A stretch of 64,000 nucleotides of DNA from Halanaerobium saccharolyticum (lineage in GTDB: Bacteria > Bacillota > Halanaerobiia > Halanaerobiales > Halanaerobiaceae): NCBI RefSeq assembly GCF_003259895.1, contig NZ_QLME01000008.1:48019-112018 (forward strand). Direction: 5' to 3'. The notes below the pieces were generated by a model. It saw only the letters and a program-made list of their open reading frames with translations, had not been told where the DNA came from and searched no databases. The first letter of the stretch is position 1, and every line of letters begins with the position of its first letter. This document shows positions 10,697 to 20,345 of this stretch, piece by piece. The position numbers were made by a program, and so were the translations under genes.

Positions 10697-12649
10697 ATGA
10701 ATTTTTATACACCTTTAGCGGGAATAATAGCTTTAATTTTTGCTTTTATTCTTGCTGGAAAAGTTAAAAAAGAAAGTATGGGAACAGAGAGAATGGCCGA
10801 GCTATCAGATGCAATCAATGAGGGGGCAATGGCATTTTTAGGTCGTGAGTATAAGATGCTTTCAGTATTTGTTGCAGTTGTAGCTGTAATAATGGCTGTT
10901 GTACCCAGTCTAGGCTGGCAGTATGCAGTATCATTTATCCTGGGTGCATTTTTCTCTGCTTTAGCTGGGTTTATAGGAATGCAGATTGCAACTCAGTCCA
11001 ATGCCAGAACAACACATGCTGCTAGAACAGGCTTAAATGCTGCTCTAAAAGTTGCATTTTCTGGTGGAACTGTCATGGGGATGTCTGTTGTAGGTTTAGG
11101 AACCTTAGGACTTGGAATTTTATATATGTTCTTTTCTCATAATGTAGAGTTTATTAGAGGTTTTGCTTTTGGCGCCAGTTCTATTGCTTTATTTGCCCGT
11201 GTTGGTGGCGGTATTTATACCAAAGCTGCTGATGTTGGTGCTGATTTAGTGGGTAAAGTAGAAGCTGGGATTCCAGAAGATGATCCCCGGAACCCTGCTG
11301 TTATTGCTGATAATGTTGGTGATAATGTTGGTGATGTGGCAGGAATGGGAGCAGATTTATTCGAATCATATGTTGGATCAATTGTAGCTGCTATGACTTT
11401 AGGAGCTGCTTTAAGTGTAGATCATGTTTTACTGCCGATGTTAATTGCAGCCTTAGGAATTATTGCTTCTATTATTGGTACCCGCTTTGTAAGAGCTAAA
11501 GAAGGCGGAAATCCTGCCAAAGCTTTAGAAAGAGGGACTTTAAGTGCTGCTGGAATTACAATTATTGGAGCTTACTTTTTAGTAACTTCTTTAACTGGAG
11601 AAATTGGTATTTTTGTAGCAATTATTGCCGGCTTAGTTGCTGGAACACTAATTGGTAGAATTACTGAATACTATACTTCTGAGCATTATGGGCCTGTTAA
11701 ACATATTGCCCGTCAGTCACAGACTGGTACCGCAACTAACATAATCAGTGGTTTATCTGTTGGTATGAGAAGTACAGCCCTTCCAATTTTAGTTATTGCA
11801 GCTGCTATTTATTTAGCTTATAATTTTGCCGGTCTTTATGGTATTGCAATGGCTGCAGTTGGTATGCTTTCTACAACAGGTATTACACTTTCAGTTGACG
11901 CTTATGGACCTATTGCTGATAATGCCGGTGGAATTGCCGAAATGGCAGAGCTGGATTCTTCAGTTAGAGATATTACTGATAAATTAGACTCTGTTGGTAA
12001 TACAACAGCTGCTATGGGTAAGGGTTTTGCAATTGGTTCAGCTGCTTTAACAGCTTTATCATTATTTGCAGCTTTCTCACAGGCAGTTGGTTTAGAGTCT
12101 ATTTCGCTGACCAATCCACAGGTTATTATTGGACTTTTCTTAGGAGCTATGCTTCCTTTCCTATTCTCCGCAATTACAATGGAGGCTGTAGGTAAGGCCG
12201 CAGGAGAAATGATCGAAGAGGTAAGAAGACAGTTTAAAGAAATGCCAGGTATTATGGAAGGTACTCAAAAACCTGACCACAGAAAATGTGTTGATATCAG
12301 TACAACAGCTGCTCTAAAAGAAATGATTTTACCAGGACTTTTAGCTGTAGTTGTGCCAGTAGTAGTTGGACTCTGGGATGTGCAGGCACTGGGTGGTCTT
12401 TTAGGTGGAGCCCTTTCTTCCGGTGTGCTCTTAGCGATTATGATGGCTAATGCCGGTGGAGCCTGGGATAATGCTAAAAAATATATTGAATCAGGAGCAT
12501 TTGGTGGTAAAGGAACAGAAACACATTCTGCTTCTGTTGTCGGTGATACAGTAGGAGATCCATTTAAGGATACCTCTGGTCCATCCTTAAACATCTTAAT
12601 CAAATTGATGACTATTGTTTCACTTGTATTTGCTCCTTTATTCATGTAA
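10697..12649 (+). CDS. hppA: Membrane-bound pyrophosphatase, potassium-dependent type (Na+ or H+ pump)
   Basis: The 650-residue polytopic protein has about 16 membrane spans and the pyrophosphate-binding motifs [11 protein letters not shown] and [21 protein letters not shown], plus a C-terminal [17 protein letters not shown] segment (seen as [16 protein letters not shown]). It couples pyrophosphate hydrolysis to ion export. The segment [10 protein letters not shown] has alanine where potassium-independent enzymes carry lysine (GNTTKA), so this is the K+-dependent class. That class includes the Na+-pumping enzymes, which would suit a halophile, but pumped ion cannot be decided here. It has its own AAGGAGG and a terminator downstream. 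Confidence 0.93.
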   Translation: MNFYTPLAGIIALIFAFILAGKVKKESMGTERMAELSDAINEGAMAFLGREYKMLSVFVAVVAVIMAVVPSLGWQYAVSFILGAFFSALAGFIGMQIATQSNARTTHAARTGLNAALKVAFSGGTVMGMSVVGLGTLGLGILYMFFSHNVEFIRGFAFGASSIALFARVGGGIYTKAADVGADLVGKVEAGIPEDDPRNPAVIADNVGDNVGDVAGMGADLFESYVGSIVAAMTLGAALSVDHVLLPMLIAALGIIASIIGTRFVRAKEGGNPAKALERGTLSAAGITIIGAYFLVTSLTGEIGIFVAIIAGLVAGTLIGRITEYYTSEHYGPVKHIARQSQTGTATNIISGLSVGMRSTALPILVIAAAIYLAYNFAGLYGIAMAAVGMLSTTGITLSVDAYGPIADNAGGIAEMAELDSSVRDITDKLDSVGNTTAAMGKGFAIGSAALTALSLFAAFSQAVGLESISLTNPQVIIGLFLGAMLPFLFSAITMEAVGKAAGEMIEEVRRQFKEMPGIMEGTQKPDHRKCVDISTTAALKEMILPGLLAVVVPVVVGLWDVQALGGLLGGALSSGVLLAIMMANAGGAWDNAKKYIESGAFGGKGTETHSASVVGDTVGDPFKDTSGPSLNILIKLMTIVSLVFAPLFM

Positions 12650-12677
12650 AATTAATATAGTAGTAAAGGATTAATCA

Positions 12678-12713
12678 CCCTCCTTGTAGTTAATGCTGCT
12701 GGGAGGGTTTTTT
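12678..12713 (+). terminator. Terminator after hppA
   Basis: CCCTCC (12678-12683) pairs with GGGAGG (12701-12706), followed by seven T residues. It separates hppA from the thioesterase gene. Confidence 0.75.
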
Positions 12714-12733
12714 GATAGAAGGGTAGTGATTTA

Positions 12734-13144
12734 ATGCCGGAAGTCGATGATCAAATGTGTTTTGCCTGTGGTGAGGAAAATCCAATTTCTCTGGCCTTGA
12801 AATTTGAAGAAATTGGTAAAAATAGGGTTAAAGCCGAATTTGTTCCCGGAGAAAATCATCAGGGCTATAATGGGATAATTCATGGTGGTTTAACAGCTAC
12901 TTTACTGGATGAAGCAATGGCCTATGTAATTGGATTTAAGGGAATCAAAGCTTTTACTGCCGAGTTAAATATAAGGTACAGAAAAGCAATAGAAATTGGA
13001 GAAAAGATAGAAATAATCGGAGAATATAAAAATTCCAAAAAAAGTTCTATTGCAAATGTTCATTATGCTCGGGCAGAAATTTTTGCTGAAGATGGTAATT
13101 TAAAGGCTCAGGCAGAAGCTAAATTTATTGAGGCTGATAATTAA
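12734..13144 (+). CDS. Hotdog-fold thioesterase (PaaI/4HBT family)
   Basis: The 136-residue protein is a single hotdog domain. The segment NGIIHGGLTATLLDEAMAYV (about residues 47-66) is the family signature: His-Gly-Gly followed by the long helix carrying the catalytic acidic residue. A CFACG start with two cysteines is common in this clade. It probably hydrolyses an acyl-CoA, but its substrate cannot be told. The ATG at 12734 follows GGGTAGTGATTTA, a weak ribosome site. It may be transcribed with the HD gene downstream. Confidence 0.85.
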   Translation: MPEVDDQMCFACGEENPISLALKFEEIGKNRVKAEFVPGENHQGYNGIIHGGLTATLLDEAMAYVIGFKGIKAFTAELNIRYRKAIEIGEKIEIIGEYKNSKKSSIANVHYARAEIFAEDGNLKAQAEAKFIEADN

Positions 13145-13208
13145 AGTTTTTTTATACTTAAGTAGTTTATTTTTAAGCAAGATCAAAACATAATGGGGAG
13201 GAATTTTA

Positions 13209-13760
13209 ATGCAGAGAGAAGAAGCTCTTAAACTGATGGAAGAAAATATCAAGCAGAAAAATTTACGCAAACACTGTCTTGCTGTTGAAGAAGTAATGGC
13301 CGAACTGGCTGATCATTTTGATAAAGATGAGCAAAAATGGCGGCTGGCAGGTTTACTTCATGATATTGATTATGAAGAGACTGCAGATCAGCCCGAAAAG
13401 CACAGTCAGCTTGGTGCCGATATGCTTGCAGAAATGGGAATGGAAAAGAAAATAGTAGATGCTGTTAGAGCTCATAATGGGATGCACGAGCTGCCCCGGA
13501 AAACCTTAATGGCTAAGTCTCTATATGCTGCTGATCCTTTGACCGGTTTAATTGTTGCTTCAGCATTGATTCATCCTGAAAAAAAATTAGAAGCACTGGA
13601 TACGGAATTTGTTTTAAACCGTTATGGAGATAGTTCTTTTGCCAAAGGAGCAGATAGAGATGTGATTGCTTCCTGTAAGGAGCTGGATCTGGAGCTAAAA
13701 GAATTTGTTGATCTTTCTTTAGAGGCGATGCAAAATATTTCTGATGAGCTCGGACTTTAA
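13209..13760 (+). CDS. HD-domain phosphohydrolase (HDIG-type)
   Basis: The 183-residue protein has a conserved His in RKHCLAVEEVM (about residue 22) and the His-Asp pair in LAGLLHDIDYEE (about residues 52-53), followed by AHNGMHELPR and AADPLTGL. These match the metal-binding HD hydrolase fold, often annotated as a predicted metal-dependent phosphohydrolase acting on nucleotides. The substrate is unknown. GGGGAGG stands before the ATG. It lies upstream of rnr but has an 86-base gap to it. Confidence 0.85.
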   Translation: MQREEALKLMEENIKQKNLRKHCLAVEEVMAELADHFDKDEQKWRLAGLLHDIDYEETADQPEKHSQLGADMLAEMGMEKKIVDAVRAHNGMHELPRKTLMAKSLYAADPLTGLIVASALIHPEKKLEALDTEFVLNRYGDSSFAKGADRDVIASCKELDLELKEFVDLSLEAMQNISDELGL

Positions 13761-13846
13761 ATTTTAGTTTTAAAAGCGGAAAACAAATTGATTTAAATAG
13801 AACGCAAGTTAGTACGGAATCAGAAAAAGATTGGGGATGATTATTA

Positions 13847-15994
13847 ATGAGTGCCAGAAGTGAATTATTAAATAAGTTAAGAGAAGATGTACACCGTCCG
13901 CTCAGTAAGGAAGAAATTTTTCAAAAATTTGAAATAGATAAAGGTCAGCAGCAGATGTTTTCAGAGCTCCTTGATGATTTGATCAAGTCGGGTCAAATTT
14001 TCAAAAACTCTCAAGGTTTGTATGGTGTCCCGGGAAAATTTAATTTAATTGGGGGCAGAATAGAAAAAATTGCTTCCGGTAATGCTTTTTTAATTCCGGA
14101 TGATCCCGAAAAGGAAGATGTTTATATTTCTTCAGCCAATATGAATGGGGCAATGCACAATGATAAAGTGTTTGTGCGTCCTGTTCCTTCCAATCGGGGC
14201 AAAAGTCAGGCAGGAGAAGTTGCAGAAATTATTGAGAGAGTTAACAAAGAAGTGGTTGGTAATTTAGAAAAATATAAAAATTATGGGTTTTTAATCCCGG
14301 ATAACAAGAGGATCTGTAATGATATCTTTATTCCACCAGAAGCTTTAAATGAGGCAGAAAATGGGCAAAAGGTTGTAGCAAAAATAAACCGCTGGCCGGA
14401 AAAAAACAGAAATCCTGAAGGTGAAATCATAGAGATCCTGGGTGATAAAGATGATGCCGGGGTTGATATCGAAGCTATAATTCGTCAGCTTAACTTACCA
14501 GGTGAATTTTCAGATAAGGTTTTAAAACAGACCGAAAATGTTCCAGCTCAGGTAAGTGAAGACACAATTAAAAAGGATGATCAACGAAAAGATTTAAGAG
14601 ATTTAAAACTGGTAACTATTGATGGACCGGATGCTAAAGATTTTGATGATGCTGTTTCTATAGAAAAAAAGAGTGATGATCTTTATAGATTGGGAGTTCA
14701 TATTGCTGATGTTAGTCATTACGTATCAGAGGGCAGTCCGCTTGATAATGAAGCCTATTCCCGTGCGACCAGTATTTATCTGGTTGATCGGGTAATACCG
14801 ATGCTGCCGGAAAAGTTATCTAATGGAATCTGCAGCCTGAATCCTCAGGTGGATAGACTGACCATGACTGTTTTTATAGACTATAGATTTCAGGGGAAAA
14901 ATGGAATAGAGATTATAGATCATGATATTACAAAATCGGTGATTAATTCTAATCATCGGATGACATACGGTGAAGCTCAGGATATTCTGGAAGATAATAA
15001 ACAGGCAAAAAAAGAAGAATATGCTGATTTTATAGAAGAGCTGAAGATGATGAATGAACTTCGACGAAGACTGCGCCAAAATCGTTTTGAAGAAGGAAGT
15101 ATGGACTTTAACTTTCCCGAGGTTAAGGTTGAACTTGACGAAGATGGTCATCCTGTTAATTTAAGGAAAAGAAAACATCGGGAATCAGAACAGTTGATTG
15201 AGGAATTTATGATTGCCGCTAACAGAATTGTGGCAGCAGAGATGTCCTGGCGTGAGATGCCCTTTATTTATCGAGTCCACGAAGAACCTGATCTGGATAG
15301 AATGCAGCAGTTTAACGAATTTATCCATAATTTTGGTTATCGCTTAAAAGGAGTCAAAAATGGAGTTCATCCCCGGGCTTTACAGGAGATTTTAGAAGAT
15401 GTAAGGGGAACAAAAGAAGAAAAAATAATCGAAACAGTGATGCTGCGCTCACTCAAAAAAGCAGTTTATTCCGAAAAAAATGTAGGTCACTTTGGCCTGG
15501 GAATTACTCATTACAGCCATTTTACCTCTCCAATTAGACGTTACCCTGATCTGACCGCTCATCGGATAATAAAAGAAACTGTAACTGAAGGTTATTTAAG
15601 TCAGGATCGTCAGGATGAGTTGGATATCGAGCTTCCCAAAATTGCTGATCACTGCTCACTGCAGGAAAGAAGAGCAATGGAGGCAGAAAGAGATTCTGTT
15701 GACTTAAAGAAAATTGAATTTATGGAAGATAAGATTGGTGAGGAATTTGAAGGTATTATCAGTGGAATTACCGGTTTTGGGATGTTTGTGGAATTAGAAA
15801 ATACTGTAGAAGGGCTGGTGCATATTAAAAACCTTCGTGATGATTATTATCATTATGACGAGGAAAAATATCATCTAATCGGAGAAAGAACCAAAAAGAT
15901 TTACAGAATTGGTGATGAAGTTAAAGTTAAAGTTACAAAGGTAAATAGAGATGAAAGAGAATTAGATTTTGAATTACTGGAAAAAATAGATTAA
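13847..15994 (+). CDS. rnr: Ribonuclease R
   Basis: The 715-residue protein has the RNase R layout: an N-terminal winged-helix region (about residues 1-60), cold-shock-like OB domains (65-220), the RNB catalytic domain with the metal aspartates in TIDGPDAKDFDDAV (about 258-271) and HYSHFTSPIRRYPDL, and a C-terminal S1 domain beginning at GEEFEGIISGITGFGMFVEL. It degrades structured RNA 3' to 5' and works with tmRNA/SmpB in clearing faulty messages. smpB and ssrA follow directly, the conserved quality-control cluster. Confidence 0.96.
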   Translation: MSARSELLNKLREDVHRPLSKEEIFQKFEIDKGQQQMFSELLDDLIKSGQIFKNSQGLYGVPGKFNLIGGRIEKIASGNAFLIPDDPEKEDVYISSANMNGAMHNDKVFVRPVPSNRGKSQAGEVAEIIERVNKEVVGNLEKYKNYGFLIPDNKRICNDIFIPPEALNEAENGQKVVAKINRWPEKNRNPEGEIIEILGDKDDAGVDIEAIIRQLNLPGEFSDKVLKQTENVPAQVSEDTIKKDDQRKDLRDLKLVTIDGPDAKDFDDAVSIEKKSDDLYRLGVHIADVSHYVSEGSPLDNEAYSRATSIYLVDRVIPMLPEKLSNGICSLNPQVDRLTMTVFIDYRFQGKNGIEIIDHDITKSVINSNHRMTYGEAQDILEDNKQAKKEEYADFIEELKMMNELRRRLRQNRFEEGSMDFNFPEVKVELDEDGHPVNLRKRKHRESEQLIEEFMIAANRIVAAEMSWREMPFIYRVHEEPDLDRMQQFNEFIHNFGYRLKGVKNGVHPRALQEILEDVRGTKEEKIIETVMLRSLKKAVYSEKNVGHFGLGITHYSHFTSPIRRYPDLTAHRIIKETVTEGYLSQDRQDELDIELPKIADHCSLQERRAMEAERDSVDLKKIEFMEDKIGEEFEGIISGITGFGMFVELENTVEGLVHIKNLRDDYYHYDEEKYHLIGERTKKIYRIGDEVKVKVTKVNRDERELDFELLEKID

Positions 15995-16024
15995 GAGAAA
16001 TTAAAGATTAAGGATGTGATAGTC

Positions 16025-16501
16025 ATGGCTAAAGATAAAGATATAGAAATTATCGCTAAAAATAAAAAAGCCAGACATGATTTTTATATAGAAGAAACTT
16101 ATGAAGCGGGAATAAAGCTTAAGGGAACAGAGATTAAGTCGATCAGAAATCATCGAGTTAACTTAAAAGACAGCTTTGCTCTGGTACAAAATGGAGAGGT
16201 TTACCTGCATAATATGCATATTAGCCCCTATAAAGAGGGAAACCGTTTTAATCATGAGCCAGAAAGAAAAAGAAAACTTCTGCTTCATAAAAATGAGATC
16301 AGAAAACTAATCGGTTATACCACTCAAAAAGGTTATACTCTGGTACCTCTGACTTTGTACCTGAAAAAAAATCTCTGCAAGGTGGAACTGGCAGTAGCTA
16401 AAGGTAAACAGCAGCATGATAAGAGAAGAGATATTGCCAAGAAAACAGCAAAGCGGGAGATGGAAAAAGCCTTTAGACGCCGTCAAAAAGGTGATATTTA
16501 A
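16025..16501 (+). CDS. smpB: SmpB, tmRNA-binding protein
   Basis: The 158-residue protein shows the SmpB features: [19 protein letters not shown] at the N-terminus, [17 protein letters not shown] and the basic C-terminal tail with [15 protein letters not shown]. It binds the tRNA-like part of tmRNA and delivers it to stalled ribosomes. The ATG at 16025 is chosen because AAGGATG is correctly spaced; a GTG at 16016 overlaps that site. It is 31 bases after rnr and about 115 before ssrA. Confidence 0.96.
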   Translation: MAKDKDIEIIAKNKKARHDFYIEETYEAGIKLKGTEIKSIRNHRVNLKDSFALVQNGEVYLHNMHISPYKEGNRFNHEPERKRKLLLHKNEIRKLIGYTTQKGYTLVPLTLYLKKNLCKVELAVAKGKQQHDKRRDIAKKTAKREMEKAFRRRQKGDI

Positions 16502-16561
16502 GGATAATCGATTACTGTTTCCCTGTATTTACAGATTATATTATAAAATGTGAAATATAAT

Positions 16562-16590
16562 TTGACATTCCCTGACCTTTGCGTTATAAT
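16562..16590 (+). promoter_or_regulatory. Promoter of ssrA (tmRNA)
   Basis: A consensus TTGACA (16562-16567) and TATAAT (16585-16590) with a 17-base spacer lie 26 bases before the mature tmRNA 5' end. This is the strongest promoter match in the window. Confidence 0.9.
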
Positions 16591-16616
16591 ATTAATTGTA
16601 ATAGGAAGACTTATTC

Positions 16617-16971
16617 GGGGGTGTTCTGGCTTCGCCTGGATAGTGAACCCTTTAGAAGCGAGCCGAGGAGTTCCTTTCACTCGTTAAACACTGGGAATAT
16701 AAATTATCTGCAAACGATAATAATTACACTTTAGCTGCCGCGTAGGCAGTTAACGCCTGAGCGGATCCTGTCTGTGGAGTCGTCTTAGGTGCCATACAAA
16801 ACAGGCTTACCTTCTTCTGATGTCTGTAGGAAGAAGGGACATTTAACAGGCTGGCAGTAAGTAATCCTGTTCAGCGGAGTGCTTACTGTGAGACGAAAAT
16901 CTGAACTACGCTCGTAGAAACTACTGGGTGAGCTATTTAGTACGTGGGTTCGACTCCCACCACCTCCACCA
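16617..16971 (+). ncRNA. ssrA: Transfer-messenger RNA (tmRNA)
   Basis: The 355-base RNA begins GGGGGTG, which pairs with CACCTCC near the 3' end; CCA is encoded. The tRNA-like 3' part has GGGTTCGACTCCC, the T-arm. The tag reading frame runs 16710-16745: GCA AAC GAT AAT AAT TAC ACT TTA GCT GCC GCG TAG, giving ANDNNYTLAAA, close to the E. coli ANDENYALAA tag with one extra alanine. The pseudoknot-rich region lies between tag and 3' end. It is preceded by its own promoter and followed by a terminator. Confidence 0.97.
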
Positions 16972-17000
16972 AATAAAAAAAATTATATAACATAAATTTT

Positions 17001-17029
17001 AGAACCTGATCAAAAGGGTTCTTTTTTTT
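17001..17029 (+). terminator. Terminator after ssrA
   Basis: AGAACC (17001-17006) pairs with GGTTCT (17016-17021) and is followed by eight T residues. Confidence 0.85.
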
Positions 17030-17051
17030 ATTAGCTAAAAACAAATTTTTA

Positions 17052-17089
17052 AGTTAGAATAGCTTCTATAAGTTAAAATAGATTCTATA
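17052..17089 (+). repeat. Two tandem 19-bp repeats upstream of the corrinoid/GGDEF operon
   Basis: AGTTAGAATAGCTTCTATA (17052-17070) is followed directly by AGTTAAAATAGATTCTATA (17071-17089), 17 of 19 bases alike. The first contains the palindrome AGAA-TAGC-TTCT, and the junction after the second forms TCTATAAATAGA. They look like tandem regulator sites, but no regulator is known. Confidence 0.6.
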
Positions 17090-17211
17090 AATAGAATTAT
17101 AATAAAGATAGATATGAGATACCTGAGATTGAGCTTGCTATCTCCTATAAAAAGCAGGAAATTAAGTTGAAATGTTTAATATATATAATAGAATATGAAA
17201 AGAGGTGCCCC

Positions 17212-17740
17212 ATGTCCAGAACTAAATTGAAAGATTACATTTTAAAAAACAAAGAGGCTCTGGCAGTTAAATCAAATTAGTATTGCTCAGGAACATTATG
17301 CAACTTCAGTTACTCAGCTTGCTATGTCACAATTATATCCCAAGATTTTTTCCTCGTTTAAAAAAGGGAAAAAAGCGATAACTACCTGTATTGGTGATGA
17401 ACTGCATGAACTTGGAATTAGGATGGTCGCCGATTTACTGGAATTAAAAGGCTGGGATACCATTCATCTGGGTTCAAATACTCCACCAGCAGAAATTTTA
17501 AAAATTTTAGAAGAAAAAGAAATTGATCTGCTGGCAATTTCTGCTACTCTGCCCGATCAATTAGAAGGCAGCAGGGAATTAATAAAAGTAGTTCAGGCCA
17601 ACGATAAATTAACTAAAGTTAAAATTATGGTCGGGGGAAGGCTCTTTAGCCAGAGTGGTGATCTCTGGCAAAAAATTGGGGCAGATGGTTTTGCTGAGAA
17701 TGCTAAAGAGGCAGTAAAGGCGGCTGATTCATTATTATGA
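17212..17740 (+). pseudogene. Corrinoid (B12)-binding regulatory protein, N-terminal half deleted and frameshifted
   Basis: An ATG at 17212 after AGAGGTG starts a 22-codon frame (MSRTKLKDYILKNKEALA...) ending in TAG at 17278. In the next frame, from 17255, the sequence RLWQLNQISIAQEHYATSV follows; this is the W-x(n)-I-S-x-A-x-E-H motif at the end of the helical cobalamin-cap domain. The B12-binding Rossmann domain is then intact to 17740, with GDELHELG carrying the axial histidine. About 60-80 residues of the cap domain are therefore missing and the frame is broken. A product starting at ATG 17324 is possible but has no ribosome site. It overlaps the next gene by ATGA. Confidence 0.8.
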
Positions 17741-19152
17741 TCAAAGATAATCGACAGAGCAGTGGTTTTATATTAAAAATTGATGGGGACAGTCAGATTA
17801 AAGAAGTGATTTTCAATTCTTTAGAAAAAGATTTAAACTTTGAAAATAAAAATTTTAGCCAATTTATAGATCAGGGAAGTCTCAAAAAATATTTTTCCTT
17901 ATTAAAAGAAAGTAACGAAAATGATGTAGTTTTCGGAAGGGAAATAAATCTTAACTTTGCAGGGAAATCAGAAGCTTATATTTTTATTATGCTTAATAAT
18001 CTTGAGAATGATAATATTTTGATAGCTGCCAACCAGTCTGAGGGGATAATTAAATATTACGAAGAGTTAATGAAAATAAATAATAATTATGTTAACAATT
18101 TAAGGAGCAGTATCAAAGACAGAATCGCAGAAGAAAAACCTGTCAGTGATGATGAAATTTATAATGAGATGAGCAGACTAAATAACGAACTTGTCAATAC
18201 AAAGCGGGAATTAAATAAAAAGAATTTGCTTTTAAAAGCAGAAAAAGAAAAATATAAAATAACTCTGGCCAGTATAGCAGAAGGAGTAATTACTGCTGAT
18301 CAGGATGATTTGATAGTTTATTTAAATGCTAAAGCTGAAGAATTGCTGGGCTGGTCACAAAAAGAAGCAGCAGGAAAAAAATGTTCTGAAATTTTTAGAG
18401 TCTTAATTGAAAAAAATAGGGATTATGATTTAGAAATAATTTCAGATGAAATTAAAGAAGCTGATGAGCATAAAAACAATCTTTCAAAATTACTGGCAGA
18501 AAAGGGTGAAATAAATAACCAGGAAGCTGTTTTGACTTCTAAAATGGGCAGACATTTCCCCATTGAATTTTCAGCAGCTTTTGTGGAAGAAACTGGCGGC
18601 AAGGTTATTATTTTTAGAGAAATCAGCCAGAGAAAAGATATGGAAAAGCGATTAAAGAAATATGCTTCTACTGATCGACTAACTGAAGTTTTAAATAGAA
18701 GAGCTGGACTTGAATACCTGAAAGAAGAAATGGAAACAGCTGAGGCAGCTTAAGCTGTTCTTTCTGTAATTTTTATTGATGTTAATGATCTTAAACTGGT
18801 TAATGATAACTTTGGCCATCAGGAAGGGGATGAACTGCTGCAGAAGATTAGCAATATCTTACAGCATTCACTTCGCCGAGATGATAAAGTTATTAGACTG
18901 GGTGGAGATGAATTTTTGCTGGTTTTACCACAGAGCAATAAGAAATCAGCGGAGAAAATTTGGTTAAGAATTAAAGAAAAATTTAAACAGGCTACGGCAG
19001 CCAATAAAAAGGATTATAAAATTTTGGCCAGCCATGGAGCAGCCGAATACAGTCCTGATTATCAAAAAAGTTTGGATCAGCTGATCAATCAGGCAGATCA
19101 TGCGATGTATGAGGAAAAGAAAAAAATTAAATCAGCGTCTGATATCAGGTAA
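17737..19152 (+). pseudogene. PAS-GGDEF diguanylate cyclase interrupted by an in-frame stop
   Basis: The frame opens at ATG 17737 (overlapping the corrinoid gene) and encodes about 165 residues of unknown N-terminal sequence with a coiled coil, a PAS domain (TLASIAEGVITADQDDLIVY onward) and the start of a GGDEF domain (STDRLTEVLNRR). A TAA at 18751-18753 stops it inside the GGDEF domain. The same frame continues without a break: AVLSVIFIDVNDLKLVNDNF and RLGGDEFLLVLP, ending at 19152. All catalytic residues lie after the stop, so cyclase activity requires read-through. One base change would restore a 471-residue cyclase. Confidence 0.85.
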
Positions 19153-19164
19153 AGGAGGAGTTTG

Positions 19165-20301
19165 ATGCAGGAAATTGGACTGGGAACAATACTTTTAAAT
19201 AACAGTATCGGAAATTATGGTTTAGCTTTATTATTTTTAGTTGCCGTTTTCTTGATAATAAAAATTTTCGATAAATTTTTGCTGGAAGAGATGAACTTAT
19301 TTGTGGGAAGATTTTCACGTTCATTTTCAGTTTTGCTAAAGAAGATGGTAAAAAAGAGGATCTATCCTCTGCTTTATTTTCTTGCTCTTTATTTGGCTTT
19401 TAGAGAGCTAGAAACCAGCACCCAGATCGATAATTTTATCAATCTGACTTTAATGATTTTAACAGTAATTTTTGCAGTTTTAGCAGCTCTGGATATTATT
19501 ACTTACGGATTAAAAAAATACTGGGCCAAAAAACAGAGGAGTGAAGAACAGCAAAAAGTTTTAACAATTTCACTTTTTCTGGTAAAGATTATTGTCTGGA
19601 TAATTGCATTTTTATTTATTTTAGATAATTTAGATATTCAAATTGCAGGTCTGATAACAGGTCTTGGAATTGGTGGTGTTGCAATTGCTTTTGCTGCCCA
19701 GAATATTTTAACTGATCTCTTTAATTATTTTACAATCTTTTTTGATAAACCTTTTGATATTGGTGATTTTATTATTACGGGTGAGTACAGAGGCACGATA
19801 GAACATATTGGAGTAAAGTCAACCAGAATTAGAAGTTTGAGTGGTGAACAATTAATTATTTCTAATACTGATCTTGTTAATTCGCGGATTAATAATTACA
19901 AAAGGATGAAACAGAGGAGGATTAACTTTAGTTTTGGTCTGACCTATGATGCTCCACTGGAAAAATTAAAAAAAGTACCCGGGATTGTAGAAGAGATTAT
20001 TAGATCTCTTGATAAAACAGAATTTGATCGGGCCCACTTTGCAGAATATACAGCTTCCAGCCTGCTGTTTCAGGTAGTTTATTATGTCAAAGATAGTGAT
20101 TATAAAGTATATATGGAAATTCAGCAGCAGATCAACTTTAGCTTAAAAGAAAAACTTGAAGAATTGGGAGTTAGTTTTGCCTTTCCAACTCAGACAATTC
20201 ATTTTGGTGGTCAAAGGCAATCAGACAGCAATTCTGAAAGTATTCAAAATATTAGTTCTGAATTAAATCAAAATAAAGTTAATGAGGATAAAATTAATTA
20301 A
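19165..20301 (+). CDS. MscS-family mechanosensitive channel
   Basis: The 378-residue protein has four to five membrane spans. The MscS pore helix and beta domain start at about residue 165: GLITGLGIGGVAIAFAAQN, then DIGDFIITGEYRGTIEHIG and TRIRSLSGEQLIISNTDLVNS. MscS channels release solutes upon hypo-osmotic shock, important for a salt-adapted cell. The ATG at 19165 follows AAAGGAGGAG. The C-terminal tail is hydrophilic and rich in Asn and Ser. It is 12 bases after the broken cyclase and may share its transcript. Confidence 0.93.
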   Translation: MQEIGLGTILLNNSIGNYGLALLFLVAVFLIIKIFDKFLLEEMNLFVGRFSRSFSVLLKKMVKKRIYPLLYFLALYLAFRELETSTQIDNFINLTLMILTVIFAVLAALDIITYGLKKYWAKKQRSEEQQKVLTISLFLVKIIVWIIAFLFILDNLDIQIAGLITGLGIGGVAIAFAAQNILTDLFNYFTIFFDKPFDIGDFIITGEYRGTIEHIGVKSTRIRSLSGEQLIISNTDLVNSRINNYKRMKQRRINFSFGLTYDAPLEKLKKVPGIVEEIIRSLDKTEFDRAHFAEYTASSLLFQVVYYVKDSDYKVYMEIQQQINFSLKEKLEELGVSFAFPTQTIHFGGQRQSDSNSESIQNISSELNQNKVNEDKIN

Positions 20302-20345
20302 TAACTTAATGAATAATGATTTAATTAATTTAAAAAGGGGAATAA

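Noticed and set aside
12265..12645. 126-residue minus-strand frame inside hppA
   Set aside because: It is the shadow of a strongly conserved coding region, with no ribosome site and no recognisable domain.
14816..15151. 111-residue minus-strand frame inside rnr
   Set aside because: It overlaps the RNB catalytic domain and has low-complexity composition; a shadow of rnr.
17052..17089. CRISPR array from the tandem repeats
   Set aside because: Only two direct copies with no spacers and no cas genes nearby.
18754..19152. A frameshift in the GGDEF gene
   Set aside because: The frame before and after position 18751 is identical; it is a nonsense codon, not an indel.
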